Source: Mactra quadrangularis
Lineage: Eukaryota > Mollusca > Bivalvia > Venerida > Mactridae
DNA length: 64,000 bases
Direction of reading: 5' to 3'
Assembly: GCA_025267735.1 (NCBI GenBank)
Contig: CM046304.1
Coordinates: 372,001 to 436,000 of the forward strand
Shown: one piece after another, positions 32,822 to 45,475 of the stretch
How the letters are laid out: each line of letters opens with the position of its first letter
How positions within the stretch are numbered: position 1 is the first letter of the stretch
Program-made: the position numbers and the translations under genes
Notes under the pieces: generated by a model
What the model was told of the DNA's origin: nothing
What the model saw: only the letters and a program-made list of their open reading frames with translations
Databases searched by the model: none

Positions 32822-32905
<84 letters not shown>
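32822..32905. repeat. (CT)n then (AT)n microsatellite
   Basis: About 20 CT units followed by about 20 AT units, then a GC-richer stretch with a poly-C run (32957-32965). Confidence 0.95.
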
Positions 32906-32907
<2 letters not shown>

Positions 32908-33932
32908 AATACTTTCGGGATCCCGGGTGGATCCCGGTTATTGGGTCCCGGAACCCCCCCCCCCACCCGAAATGTAAAAAAGTTGTTTTCGCGAAAACAA
33001 GTTGTTTCGCTATTTATCAAACCCATTATGATGCATTGTGGGTAATATTGATGGCGGCTTTGTTTTGATGAATTGACTGTCACTTGTTTGTTCATGTTTT
33101 CTACTTCACATAAATCGAAATGATTTTATGAGTTTTACATTTTTGCACAAGTAAGTCCCTAATCTATTCATTAAATGTACATATATACCTGCTTTCTAGG
33201 TTTTAACCCCGATTTCATCAAAAGAACGTGAGTTATGATTTGTTTCGTGCATTCCGATGAATTCCGTGTGATGATTTCATGTCATTCCATCTAATCATTT
33301 TGATTGGAGCACAATTATTCATGGAAGGAATCATTCAAATCTGTACTAGATGAAGCCTACACCATGCATTTCTCATAGATTTTGTTTTTCGCAATTTCCC
33401 TTTGGACATCGCGAAAACCGGTTAATTCGTCCCCGTGTCGATTCGTACGTAGAATTAATGGGGAAACTAAGTGTTTTTATTTCTAATTTAAGCCCTGAAT
33501 AATTGCTTGAATATAAATTTGATTGGTGTGTTAAGTGAATGTCTGTCTGATTTGTTGGTGTGCAAGCTTCTGCTTAGGCAGTGGCTAGGCTTATTGACCT
33601 CAGAGATGAGGGTTTTAGGGTTTCACACAACCTAACAAGGTGATGGTATAGTTACATAAGTTTTTCATAACTTTTGTAACTCTAGACTCCAAGCCAGGGT
33701 TAAGGTTCTGTAACTCTTGCCCTTGTCTTCTGCTTAAGTGTTGTATGCAGAAGACCAAGCTCTGATAGTCCTGAAACCTGAGCTACTGGATGCAAAGGCC
33801 ACAGTTAGTTTAAGCCCTCTAAATTAGTTTTTAACGACTGAATCATCAAACATATTTTTACATAATTTGACAGTTTTTGAAAAGCTTAGAAATAAAATTC
33901 TCTAATTTTTTCATTTCAGTTAACACAGATAC

Positions 33933-36900
33933 ATGATGTGTGCGTTACCGAGTCAGTCACAAGGTGGACCTCCTAAAAGAAAGGAGATATATAAATATGA
34001 GGCACCTTTGTGTGTATATAGCATGAACTGGAGTATTAGACCTGATAAAAGATTTAGATTAGCTCTTGGAAGTTTTGTGGAGGAGTATAATAATAAAGTA
34101 AGTAATTTTTTTTTGTTGGGGATAAACTTACCTTGTGTAGGAAATTCTTTGCAACAATAATGTCCTATAAGAATAAAATCAACCTTGCTCTGTATTAAAA
34201 ATTAAGATCCTAATGAAATTTATGCTGGATCTATATGTATGAAACCGCTGCGAATAGTGTTCATTAGGTCAACTCAGTGTGTATTATTATGATTGGTAAT
34301 TCCATACATGTAGAGACTGTTTTGTTGAACCAAATAAAAAAGATCGAAGACCACTACCCAACACCTTTAGCATAAAGTTTACTTGTGAATGCTTCATTCT
34401 ACACAGTTGTAAATTTGAACGTTTAGGGTTGCCAGTCTGAAGGTACTTTCCATGAACTCAGATTATCTTACTAAATTGTAAAGACCATCAACATTTACTA
34501 TTGTATATGGAATAATGAAATTAGACTTTAAAATTTTAAATGTTATGTCATATATATATGATAGTGTTGGGGTGATATTCTCGATGCATCGATACATCCT
34601 GATAGTGTATCGTGATAGTACCTCAAACTATCGATATATGATGATATCATGCTCAAATAAAGACTGAATACTCTTTTTGCGTTACATGTCAACTTCACGT
34701 TCTAATAATTGTACTTTTATATCTGTGTTCTTATGAGGAGAACATTCACCCTCAATTTTGACATAATTGAACAGTTAATACAACCACACTATTACTACAA
34801 TTTTAGATAGTTGTTTGCTTGCTTTTGTCTCCTTACAACCATTTGACATAAAGCATATAAACAATCTTTATGCATATCGTGATACAATGCTACTATCGTG
34901 ATACGTATCGTGATACAAACTAGCTGGCGATACCCAGCTCTAATATATGATATCCTGTTTTCAGGTACAAATTGTATCATTAGATGAAGATACTTCAGAA
35001 TTTACATCAAAAGGAACATTTGATCATCCTTATCCAACCACAAAAATTATGTTTATACCAGATACTGTAAGTTTTCTTCAGTTATTTCTTTTTTCTCTAT
35101 AAATAACCTCTAGTAAACAAAAGGTTAATTTTAGTGTACATAATTCATTGAAGTCAGAAGACTTTGCATACATAGTCCCACTGCACTGAAGAGTCCTGCC
35201 CCTTTTTGCTCACTGCCTTCTCTTTTTTGAGTTTAAGACTTATCTCTAGTTACAAGGACTTGACTCTTACAAATATTGTCTGGCCTAACTTGCTGAAGTT
35301 GTCCTGATTTAGAGGTTTTCTTTTACTCTAAAGCTTGATTAAATTCATGACTATGAGCCATCTTGATGAATTTAACCCAGCCCTAGGCCTGTCCATGGAC
35401 AGTAAATAAGTAAGAAACCTGACTGCCATGTTATAACTGAAAAAAATGAAATGCAACATAAGGCCACATCAAGTTGATCATATGTTCTACGGATTTTTCT
35501 GGGGGAAAAATGGGGCGAGCGAGCGGAGAAAAAAAATTAAAAAAGTCTTTATTCACTTGCTTTATATAGTGGTTTGACCAAATTTTTACGGGCGAGCGAG
35601 GAAATAAAAAATTTTTTTTGTAAAAAACGTCAAAATTAAGGTGCAAGCGAATCCATAGAACATATGATCAATTTGTTGTGGCCTAAAGCAACATAATTTT
35701 CTAATTACAGAAAGGGGTATTTCCTGATCTATTAGCTACTAGTGGTGATTATTTACGTGTTTGGAGAGTTGGTGATACTGAAACCAGATTAGAATGTCTA
35801 CTTAATAATGTAAGTATAGATTGTGTGTCTATGTGTGCATTCTGTTCCTGACTTATCATTTATTATATTCCGAATGCAGGTTTATGGGAAAAACCTCTGG
35901 ATATATCAGGTACAAAGGTGTGTTGCTAAATGGAAGCGATACTGTAAGATATGAACACATATTAGATTCTATTGTTCTCTGTTAGCATAAAAATCTATTT
36001 TCTTTGCAATAGTAAACTTATTTGTTAGTAAAATGAACTCAACTATTTATGATTTATTCCTGACTGTATTATAACAGTTTGATTAGCAATTTTACTAGTG
36101 CGATACAGTTTAGGTCATAGGTGCTATCGACTGCCTTTTTTCTCTGCAGAAAAAGGGCTATGATATCAGTTTCACTGTGTCTGTCTTTCCTGTTTCCTCA
36201 ACATTTTATATGTTTTAAATCAAACACTTTGTTTTAATATTTCAGAATAAAAATTCAGATTTTTGTGCACCATTAACATCATTTGATTGGAATGAAGTTG
36301 ATCCTAATTTACTTGGAACATCAAGTATTGATACAACATGTACGATATGGGGATTAGAGGTACTTATATTTACATTTATGATATTTTATAGCCCGAGGAA
36401 TTAAGATTATTCAAACCAGTTGTCAACTATTGTTTATGTAAGCTTTTGAAAATAGAGTAAAACATTAGAAAAATAACAAATCAGTACAGTTTTTTTTTTG
36501 TCATGGTTGAATGTATCCTAATTTATCTTTTATACTGGGTTTAACGCTGTTTCAACACAAATTAAGGTCGTTTTATTGTGGCCAGTGCATCTAACATAGC
36601 TTTTCTAGACCCTTGTCTATAAAATGTTCTCACCTACCTTTCCACATGGCCAACAGCTTCTCTATATAACTTATTAATGGTGAAAAATTGACATTATTGT
36701 CAAATACTTAATTGATTAACTTGTAGATTTATATAACTGACAGGTGAAGTTCTAGGACGTGTTAATAACTTGTATATTTATATTACAGACAGGTCAAGTT
36801 CTAGGACATGTTAATAACTTGTATATTTATATTACAGACAGGCCAAGTTCTAGGACGTGTTAATGTCGTATCCGGACATGTAAAAACTCAACTTATAGCA

Positions 36901-39647
36901 CATGATAAAGAGGTTTATGATATAGCGTTCAGTAGAGCTGGTGGAGGTAGAGATATGTTTGCTAGTGTTGGTAGGTTTTGTTATATATTTTATTAGCTGT
37001 CCGGCTAGCTCAGTTGGTAGCACACAAGTCTACTTATCAAGGGGACATTGGTTCGAATCCCAGGCTGTGGCATACTTTAATGGAGTTTAGATATGGCCAT
37101 TCTCTTTCTTTCCACTTATTCTATATCATGTAAGGCATCTACTTGGTTTGCTCTGACAGTAATAGGTCTGGATGTGTATGCAATGGTTGTTGGTTTGAAT
37201 CGGGCTGAAACTTCCAACCTTTGTAGGACTGTGAATCCTGAGGTTGTGGGTTTGAACCTTTGGCAGGATCTTCCCACCTTTGTAGAGTTTGACAGTCTTT
37301 GCTTTCTCAAGAACTCTTCAGATTTATTATATTACAAAGTAAAAGGTAAAATTATCAACTAGTCTGACTCTAGAAAAAGGTAATTTTCATTATTGTGAAT
37401 CAATTTTCATTAGTTCTGGGCTTAGGGATTGTGGATTGAGGCAATGACTGTTTGGTCATGTGCTAGTATAAGACTTAGTGACTGTATTAAAATAAAATTA
37501 CATTGCTAGTGTGATAAATTATACATAGCTTGTGTCTTGGTGGATGGCTACTGAAACTTTCGTCATAAAACGGACGTCACACACAAATGACAAAATAAGA
37601 ACCTTAGGGGTTTTAATAAGAACTTAAGGGGTTACCACCACAAAATGAACAATGGCAGAACAATTGTAAAATGGTATGATATTGTTTGTGTTATATATTT
37701 CAGGGGCTGATGGTTCAGTCAGAATGTTTGATTTAAGACATTTAGAACATTCTACTATTATATATGAAGATCCACAACATCATCCATTGTTAAGACTTGG
37801 TTGGAATAAACAAGATCCTAATTATCTTGCTACCATGGCAATGGATGCTTTAGAGGTAAAAATATACATGTGTCATCTATAAATACCTTTCAATTTTTGT
37901 TAATTCCATTTTTGTTAATGTTTGATTTCTATCTGATTAAAACCCGATCTAAAATTTTACACTCGCATACTCGCTAACGAATTCATAATATTCATGACGA
38001 AATTGTTATGATACGTAACTTGTTTACATTGCTTACGTCACGCAATTTGAAATGAGCCGCCCAATCGCAGACTGTGAATAATACTGCTGTTACATAAGCA
38101 TAAAAACTGTCTGGTACATATTTTACATTTAACATCTACATGTATATTCAATTATCTGAAAGAATAAGTGCTATGTTCTATTTTTGTTTGTATTGGTCTT
38201 AATCATACTTCGGTTCATATTTGCTGTATCATTGCCTCTCTATGTCACGCCACCAACACGTAGGGACCACAATGGAAATAAGGGTTTGCCCTTTTTTGTG
38301 TTATCCCTGGTGTTGGTGTGCCTGTCATAGCTTATTACTTGTCACATGCTATGTAATATGTTTATTGTAATTATGCTATGTGTATACTATGCCTAATAAA
38401 TATTATTATTATTATTATTATTATTATTTGCAAACCTTGGTCTAAAAATAGAAATTACGAAATCAAAATGTGTTTAATAGTGTTTTTGTCCAGATGAAAG
38501 CTACGCATTGATTGGTCGACACATAGTTCATCTCGACGTGACCTTCCACAGAGAAAGTAGAGAGCCTGTACCACAACGCTCTACAGGATATCTGTTTATG
38601 GAGAGTGCCCACACCCCTGCTATACACTAAGAAAATCTTGAGAACTGTTATCACTCATATGCGAATGACGCAAAACTTGATTATTGTCATGTCTGCAAGT
38701 CCTGTGCACCAAAATTGAAAATCTATTTTGGAATTATTCCCCTTGAATTATAAGACAACCTGTCTACCCACAGGGTTCAGATTTTGTAAAAGTGGTATAT
38801 CAGCCTATTTGTATAACCAATGTTTGTGTTTTCAGGTAATAATCTTAGATGTAAGAGTACCATGTACGCCTGTAGCAAGATTAAATAATCATAGAGCTTG
38901 TGTTAATGGTATAGCCTGGGCTCCTCATTCCAGTTGTCATATTTGTACTGCTGGTAAGTTACATATCTTTATTTTATTTTTATTTTGTTGGGTTTAACGC
39001 GGCAGCAACACATTGTACAGGTTATATCACGGCGGTCAGTCAACCTACTCTCTGTTCCTGGAAAGGCTAAATCTGTGGATTTATCTGTTAACCAACGTGT
39101 TGGCATAACACTTTTCTAGTTTCTAGGTGCAACTTTTTTAGATCTTTCTTATCTTTGAAACCAAAGAAGGGATTTACTTGATTTTCATGCATGTTTTCAG
39201 AGTTACCAATGAAGGTCAGATCTTAAGTTGCGTTACTCTAGCATAAATTTAACTTAGTTACGACCCTTCTTTACTTAAGAAAATCTTGATTTTTATTGCT
39301 GCATTTTATCTTTGCAACTATTGGAGGGATTCAAGCATAATTGTGAAAATAGGTCATGTTTATGTGGATTTTTGTCAATATTTTTTAAAAAAGCCCAACT
39401 TCGGCTCCAATTTATGGCAAAAAATCATTGTCAATGAATAACAATTGTAACTAGATAATATAATTGTATTTCAGCTGATGACCATCAAGCCTTGATCTGG
39501 GACATACAGCAAATGCCACGTGCTATAGAAGACCCAATACTTGCATATACTGCCGCCGGAGAAATTAACCAAATACAGTGGTCGTCTACACAGCCTGACT
39601 GGATTGCTATCTGCTATAATAACTGTCTGGAAATCTTACGTGTGTGA
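33933..39647 (+). CDS. DCAF7: DCAF7 / WDR68 WD40 protein, 8 coding exons
   Basis: Exons: 33933-34097, 34965-35066, 35711-35809, 36246-36359, 36838-36970, 37704-37855, 38836-38953, 39475-39647, all GT-AG and in phase, 351 aa (human 342). The protein is almost alignable by eye with vertebrate DCAF7: [195 protein letters not shown], stop. The family is a seven-blade WD40 scaffold bound by DYRK1A/HIPK2 kinases and by DDB1-CUL4. Exon 6's acceptor and 5' end are present three times in tandem. Either ATG 33933 or 33936 could start. Confidence 0.97.
34561..34956. mobile_element. possible MITE with ATCGTGATAC repeats
   Basis: Many TATCGTGATA / ATCGATA motifs concentrated at both ends (34575-34650 and 34875-34945), in inverted relation, similar in style to the 48915 element. 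Borders and target duplication not resolved. It lies in DCAF7 intron before exon 34965. Confidence 0.45.
36533..36712 (-). repeat. SINE family A, 3' part
   Basis: GGGTTTAACGCTGTTTCAAC, TCACCTACCTTTCCACATGG and TGACATTATTGTCAAAT match the other family A copies. The tRNA-like head is missing. Confidence 0.65.
36740..36864 (+). repeat. 49-bp tandem repeat containing a 3' splice site and DCAF7 exon 6 start
   Basis: Units start at 36740, 36789 and 36838 (the real exon start). Each has 27 bases copying the exon (ACAGGTCAAGTTCTAGGACR plus TGTTAAT) and a 22-base stretch ending TTATATTACAG. The first unit is preceded by CTG instead of CAG. 49 is not a multiple of 3, so use of the upstream acceptor would shift frame. 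Confidence 0.93.
37001..37090 (+). repeat. tRNA-headed SINE, family C, head end
   Basis: TGTCCGGCTAGCTCAGTTGG (A box) and TTGGTTCGAATCCCAGG (B box) followed by GGCATACTTTAATGGAG. Compare 12891. Downstream boundary uncertain. Confidence 0.7.
37929..38607 (+). mobile_element. MITE, CAATCT family, interrupted by a retroposon end
   Basis: Left part 37929-38097 (CTATCTGATTAAAACCCGAT onward) and right part from about 38429 (GCAAACCTTGGTC to GTTTATGGAGAGTG) together match 8059-8455 with internal losses. No clear 9-bp duplication. It begins 74 bp after the DCAF7 exon 7 donor. Confidence 0.75.
38098..38428 (+). mobile_element. 3' end of a non-LTR retrotransposon inserted in the MITE
   Basis: A ~330-bp non-coding stretch ending GCCTAATAAATATTATTATT and a (TTA)n tail. 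Its removal reunites the two MITE halves. The shape is that of a 5'-truncated retroposon 3' UTR; clade unknown. Confidence 0.6.
38985..39105 (-). repeat. SINE family C, 3' part
   Basis: GTTGGGTTTAACGCGGCAGC, GGCGGTCAGTCAACCTACTC and GGAAAGGCTAAATCTGTGGA match 55724. Truncated before the head. Confidence 0.65.
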
Positions 39648-41190
39648 CAAACGTAAGATGGCATTCATTTGTAAATAAATGCCATTTTATCATCTGCACT
39701 GACTTGTCAACCACTATCACCACCATTGAACTTTGTAATAGGCTTGACTCCTGTTTCATTTTTGTCAGCGAGTGATTTTAGTATTTTTTTCGGAGTATAA
39801 AGTCATTGGACAAAAAATGAACATTTTTTGGGTAACTTATTAAGATTGACTTATTGTATGAGATGAATTGTTATTTAGATTTGCCCAGTCTATTGGGAAG
39901 GCTCTGAGAGAGCTTACATTTGCTGAATTAATGGAATTTCAGACTAACAGGATTTTAAAGTTTTTTTTAATTTTTACCCATAAAAATGCATGGGTGAAAG
40001 TATTTTAGAACTGTTCCCGACATTCAGGAAATAGAGACCTGAAGATAGGGTTTCTTTTCTATATTGAAAGCCACTGAAAACAGGATTTTGAAAGTTTTGA
40101 ACTTTGGGTAAATGTAAGTGACATATTAGTATTGTTATTAGACATTAGTTGTTTTCTATACAGACTTGATGGTTTCAGAACAAAGTTATGTTTGATAACA
40201 GTAGAAGTTTGTGGAAAGCAAAATGAAATACCATGATCTGTGTTTGTACATGAGGTTTTAAATGATCAAATCTTAGATGTGACTGGTCATTATTTGCAAA
40301 CATCATTTAGTTAAAGGGAAGTGTTTTGTAGTAATCTTTACTATGTAATGTATGTGTTGTGAAAAGAACCACTGTCCTTTGAAATATGTGTATTGATGTT
40401 TTTTTGTTGAATTTGTTTTTGTAAAAAAACTATAAGAATTATACATAAAAAGTGTATAAACTAAAGATAGATTGAAAATTAGTTTTTCATTTTAAACTTA
40501 ATTATGTATAAAAATTGTACATAGTGCAGTGATTTCCTTTTCATTTTAGGCTTTTGTTCTTAATAAATTTTCTGGGCAAATTTCTTAAAAATATGTAAAA
40601 TAGCTCTTGCATATAACTGATGGTATTTATTCAACTGTCAATGGTGCATATATTTACTCCTCTGATTTTCACTGTACTGTAATGAATATTCAAATCAGCA
40701 GGTTAATGTATGCACCAAACAGTTGATAAAATACAACAAATAAAAAAGTCATTTATATGGGATAGCACATATTCATATTAAATTTAAGAAATTCACTATT
40801 CAATCACCCTGCAATCATTGAGTACGATTTAATAGAATAAATATTTTGATTTTTCACCTTAAACCAGGTGTATGTATTTATTTGTTCATTCTTCTTGCAG
40901 TATTTGTATATATTGAATACATCATGTCATATTATAAATTTTTATTGTATTCCTGTTATAGACAGGTTATAGTATGTTTCCACATGTGGCTGAAGGCTGG
41001 CCTGTTAAGCAGCATTCATGGCCACTCTCTTAGACCAAAATTTTACCCCAGATAAATCACTCTCAAGCATGTCTCATGTACCCAATGCTTCGATCCAGTT
41101 GGATAGTGTTTCTTGTCCAAGAAAACAATGTAGATTTCTACTAATGATTTTAACCAACCCAGAGCTGGCAATCCATTTGTTACTAGTCCA
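39648..41190. other. DCAF7 3' flank
   Basis: No gene recognised. AATAAA occurs within about 30 bases of the DCAF7 stop (39672) and again at 41827-41832, so the 3' UTR could be short or about 2.2 kb. A copy of the TGCTGATTTAAATACTC repeat lies at about 40620-40740. Confidence 0.4.
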
Positions 41191-41194
41191 ACAT

Positions 41195-41580
41195 TGTAAC
41201 CCCTTGGCCACACCCACTCCTAGAATGGTATCCACTTGGCCACACCCACTCCTAGAACAGTAACCTCTTGGCCACACCCACTCCTAGAACCGTAACTTCT
41301 TGGCCTCAATCACTCCTAGACAGTAACCCTAGGTCAAACCCACTCCTAGAACCGTAACCACTTGGCCACACCCGCTCTTAGACAGTAACCCTTGGTCAAA
41401 CCCACTCCTAGAACCGTAACCACTTGGCCACACCCACTCCTAGAACCGTAACCTTTTGGCCACACCCACTCCTAGACCGGTAACCCCTTTGTTACACTAA
41501 CTCCTTGAACAGTAAGCCCTTGACCACACCCACTCCTAGTAGGTAACCACCTGGCCACACACACTCCTAGAATGGTTATT
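41195..41580. repeat. ~30-bp minisatellite
   Basis: About 12-13 imperfect units of CTTGGCCACACCCACTCCTA plus GAACCGTAAC, with length variants. Located in the DCAF7-MYG1 tail-to-tail spacer. Confidence 0.9.
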
Positions 41581-42164
41581 AACCAGATAGCTATAATATC
41601 CAATCTACCTTTGGATGCCAAAGTTATGACTCAAGAACTAAACTACCTAGGGGCATGTTTTGTGACATTTTGACTTGTGTGTTTTTTTTTGTAATTATAA
41701 TGAATCGTCAATTGTGGTACATTGTGTCTCGGTGTTCAATTTGTCTATTTTATTTGTGTTGTAGATTTTTAATGACTTTGATATTTATGTAAATAATTTT
41801 TAGAAAAGATAGAAAATATATCGTAAAATAAATTTGTATATATCTTATGTGTTACTATGTTTACATTGTCAAATTTTATTCCACAGTAGTGAGTATTTAA
41901 ATCAGCAGGGTTAATGTTAGCACCACTGACAGTTGAATTGAATTTATAATGATATCATGTTCTTACTTCATTAGAATGATATCATCTCACACTGTTATCA
42001 CTTGCATTCATTGTGCATGCATAGATGTAATCCTGAGCACCAAATATTGAGGGTACTGAAGAGAAACTAACATTTTTACACATCATTGCCAACTATCACA
42101 GAACTCCAAATTTATTCCATTGTTTTCTGTACACAATTGGCCACTTTCCTAAACGCTAGCTAGC

Positions 42165-42245
42165 ACTTTGCCTGTCGGTACCCTCAATTTGATATCACAT
42201 ACTTATTACTTTTGGTGTAAGAAGGGTACCTGAGGACAAATTATT
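42165..42245. repeat. short hairpin element, second copy
   Basis: GGTACCCTCAATTTGATATC ... GTAAGAAGGGTACC matches the palindrome at 890-980. Confidence 0.6.
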
Positions 42246-42394
42246 AGGTGGCGATTTCCTTAACAAACTGGCATCATTTTTGATTGTGCCCTAAATAAAA
42301 CCCATAAAATTGAATTCCTAGGAACAATGACAATTGGTGATGTTTGTCTTTGACTATGACAATCAATCATATCAATCAAATCCGGATGGTTTAT

Positions 42395-42754
42395 TTGTCA
42401 ACTGCTGCTGGTGTCCCAGGGACTGGGGTAGACAGCAGGTGGCTAGATCTTCTTGCATCTGACCTCCATGTAAACCCTGTCTAGGGGATCACTATGTTGC
42501 AGGTTACATGTCTTTAAATCTGCTTTTACACATTCTAACCAGGACTTTCTTGGCCGTCCACGTTTACCAGAGGAGAGGATGCTCATGTTTGTAATCGAGT
42601 TGATGCACCCAGTAGAGCGCATCACATGTCCATACCACCTAAGTCTTCTTGCACGGAGGGCATTGGTGACTGTCTGAATGCCTAGTTTGGCGCAGAGTAG
42701 TTCTGTGGAAATCTCATCTTGCGACTTGGACAGTTGATAAAAAATGAAAATCAA
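42395..42754 (-). mobile_element. non-LTR retrotransposon C-terminal fragment, broken frame
   Basis: On minus, residues LGIQTVTNALRARRLRWYGH, VMRSTGC and GKRGRPRKSWLECVKADLKT are the typical C-terminal end of LINE polyproteins (LRWYGHVxR...GKRGRPRKxW). After the stop near 42443 the +1 frame continues LLSTPVPGTPAAVDK, a common ending for such elements, so a one-base shift is present. No target-site or poly-A tail resolved. Confidence 0.85.
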
Positions 42755-42861
42755 TTGAATTTAGAGAATGTGCAGTAAATTACGCAATCTTAATTTCTAT
42801 CAGATTCTGTTTAGTATTGTACTCTTGATCTTAACCATCACTTTGTATAACATGCATTCGT

Positions 42862-43400
42862 AAATTTTATTCAACTGTCTGTGGCACATACATTAACCCC
42901 ACTGATTTAAATACTCAATTATCAATGGCGAGAACAGAAATACTTATGCAGTATTTGGATAGATTGCAGTTTACAGGTACGAGTTTGTTCATCATTTCTG
43001 CGCATGCCTCTCCGGACAGAGCAGGTGCGCTTTCGTTGCTAAGCTTTAATAAACAATAAAAGCAAACGACGGCCATTTTCTTTCCTCACTTAAAACATAA
43101 AAACGGGGGACATTACATAAATTTGGAACACGAAACGAAATAAAAACAGGATTTTACCTTTAATTAAACAAACTGCAACTGTCCCTAAATAATCAACTGA
43201 TTGTTTTTACATTTTGTTTGATAACCCACGTGACCAACCATATGGCTGAATCTGCATTTTTATTGGTTGTTAGCATTCATTATATGCCAGGCTTAGATAC
43301 TCATAAACACTACAATTTCGCGGATTTTTACGTACCGGTAAACTGCAATTGTCCCCAGTATTTAAATCAGAGGGTATGTGACACTGATATTTGAATAAAA
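42862..43400. repeat. 'TGCTGATTTAAATACTC' repeat, long copy
   Basis: Left part TGTGGCACATACATTAACCC..GATTTAAATACTCA; right end CAGTATTTAAATCAGAGGG near 43359-43377 in inverted order, with AACTGCAATTGTCCC repeated inside. Possibly a foldback element of about 520 bp. Confidence 0.5.
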
Positions 43401-43666
43401 TTTATCAATATTTTCCATCTATGATTTACATTTCATTAAATCATGCCATCATTATCACTGATCCTAACTGATCAATAAAATGTATAAAGTATAATAAAAT
43501 CTTTGATTTTTTTGTTTTTAGAAATTGGCTAAGTCAAACGTACTGGGTAGGTACTCAAAACTATTTAAATTACAGAAAGACATTTTATTAAATAACTAAC
43601 ATGACTGAGCATGAATTACTTCCCTTTTAGACAGTAGAATTGTCCCCCTTTACAAAAAATATCAAT

Positions 43667-44058
43667 GGGTACGTTCAGGGTTCTCCCAGCTGGTACCAAG
43701 TAGAATTACCATGGGTTACCATAAGTTACTGAATGTTACTAAACACACCATTGGTTGCCTATTAATTCTGAACGAACTTAGGTAATATTGGTAATAATAG
43801 TAGTATATGGTAGCATATTGCTGCCAATGGTAACCAACGGTACCTTGGTATATACATTTTTGTAAATAAATAAAATTCTTAGTGTTGCCGCCATCATGAC
43901 TTGAATCAAAACGAGGCTACTAAAGCTACCTCACTTATAGGGACACGGGAGAATTGGTTACCAATTACCTTGCCTTGGGTATACCAATTGTTACCAATTT
44001 TTAGCGATGGTTACCAATGCTACCATCAGTTACCAGTGGTATAATTCTTAACGCACCC
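43667..44058. mobile_element. TIR element with GGTTACCA-rich core
   Basis: Ends CAATGGGTACGTTCAGG and CTTAACGCACCCAATG form inverted repeats. The inside is full of GGTTACCA/TGGTAACC variants. About 392 bp. Target duplication not resolved. Confidence 0.65.
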
Positions 44059-44124
44059 AATGAATTCTTTAGTATAAGTATATAAGAATGGTCAGCGGCC
44101 AATACTTTGACTCTGCTGATTTAA

Positions 44125-44603
44125 GGTGGGTCGTACCTTACCTGGATGAAAGAACGAAAAAGTGTGTTCTTCTCAAAAATCAAGATAAGAATTTGACCAC
44201 CGTTCTGCATTAATATGAAAATTAACGTTATATCGGCCATTGGTGAAACCTTTTAGACGTGAAAACCCTGAATTCAGTGATGAAATGTACAATCTTTACG
44301 ACTGACGTGATAGTTAGATAATCAGAACAAAATAATTGTATGCAACATTTCAGAAACATTTTGGTATAATTATCATTGACCTCGGACATTCAATACTTTA
44401 AATATGTGGGTTTTATATACTTGCATGCCTGTTTATAGTGCAAACCATTGTGACGTCCATGATGTCGTGAAAAAAGTGACAACGTGGCTAAGGTTACCAG
44501 AAAAGCAAATAAGAAACATGAAGATATCTGCCTGCCAACTTTTATCATAATCGGGGAACATATTTTTTTGGTTTTTTTTCTCCGAGTAAGGTACCGACCA
44601 ACC
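44125..44603. mobile_element. TTAA-flanked TIR element, 479 bp
   Basis: Termini GGTGGGTCGTACCTTAC and GTAAGGTACCGACCAACC are inverted repeats, with TTAA at 44121-44124 and 44604-44607. Removing it restores CTGATTTAAATATTTACTG, matching other copies of the TGCTGATTTAAATAC repeat. A piggyBac- or Kolobok-type non-autonomous element is likely; the termini do not settle which. Confidence 0.82.
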
Positions 44604-45475
44604 TTAAATATTTACTGCAGAATTTCTGTACTTATAATCGATAAATAAGTTATATCAGCATAGTAAATGTATGCACCACTGACAGATGAATAAATTAAAC
44701 AATATTATGTAAATAAAAGTCAGATCTGTATAAAGTGTTGGACATCCATCAGAAAAGCCAACACAAATGTTGTAGCTGTCATTAGATAATGGCAAAAACA
44801 GAGCTCTGTCTTAAACATAAATATCGAAGCAAGAAAGTCAGAACTGTTAATGATTCTTGAGAAATTTTAATTACACAAGAAAACAAAGTTACAAAATTTA
44901 AGTACATGTATATACAACAATTGAACACATCCAGTGAGGTATTAACTTCTCCAATTAATTTTACAGCATCAAACCATTATGTCCTCAAAGCAGTCATAGA
45001 CGTTTAATATCTCAAGTTTTATCAACACTGAAGTGCAATAAACTTGAGCATACAACTTTTCTTACACAACTGGGTTGTGTAAATTATTATCTAGATCTTG
45101 TTAGTAAGAGATTCTTTTATCAAAATGTCATTATTGTTTATTTTTGTCCCAGTATTTGTTTCATTATTCATCTTGATGAAGACATTTTGTCCACTTGTGA
45201 TAGATTTATAAAAGATTATATGAAATTGTTGAAGATTTCAACAACAAAAGTTCACCATCAACAGGTTGCTTTGTAGCTGTTACATTTTAAATTTGGTGAT
45301 AGCATCATCTAACCACATCATGTAATGGCCCCTCATTTACATTGGAGCAAGATTGCCTTCAATATTAACAGCTAAGCTCAGAAAACGCTTTCCAACAGCG
45401 GTTACTGTTACTATAAATTTTACATTTTCACCAGAACAACACCAAATATTTCACTGAAATGAACATCATTAAATG

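Noticed and set aside
32772..33095. 107-residue minus frame with IY and RE repeats
   Set aside because: Encoded by the (CT)n and (AT)n microsatellites.
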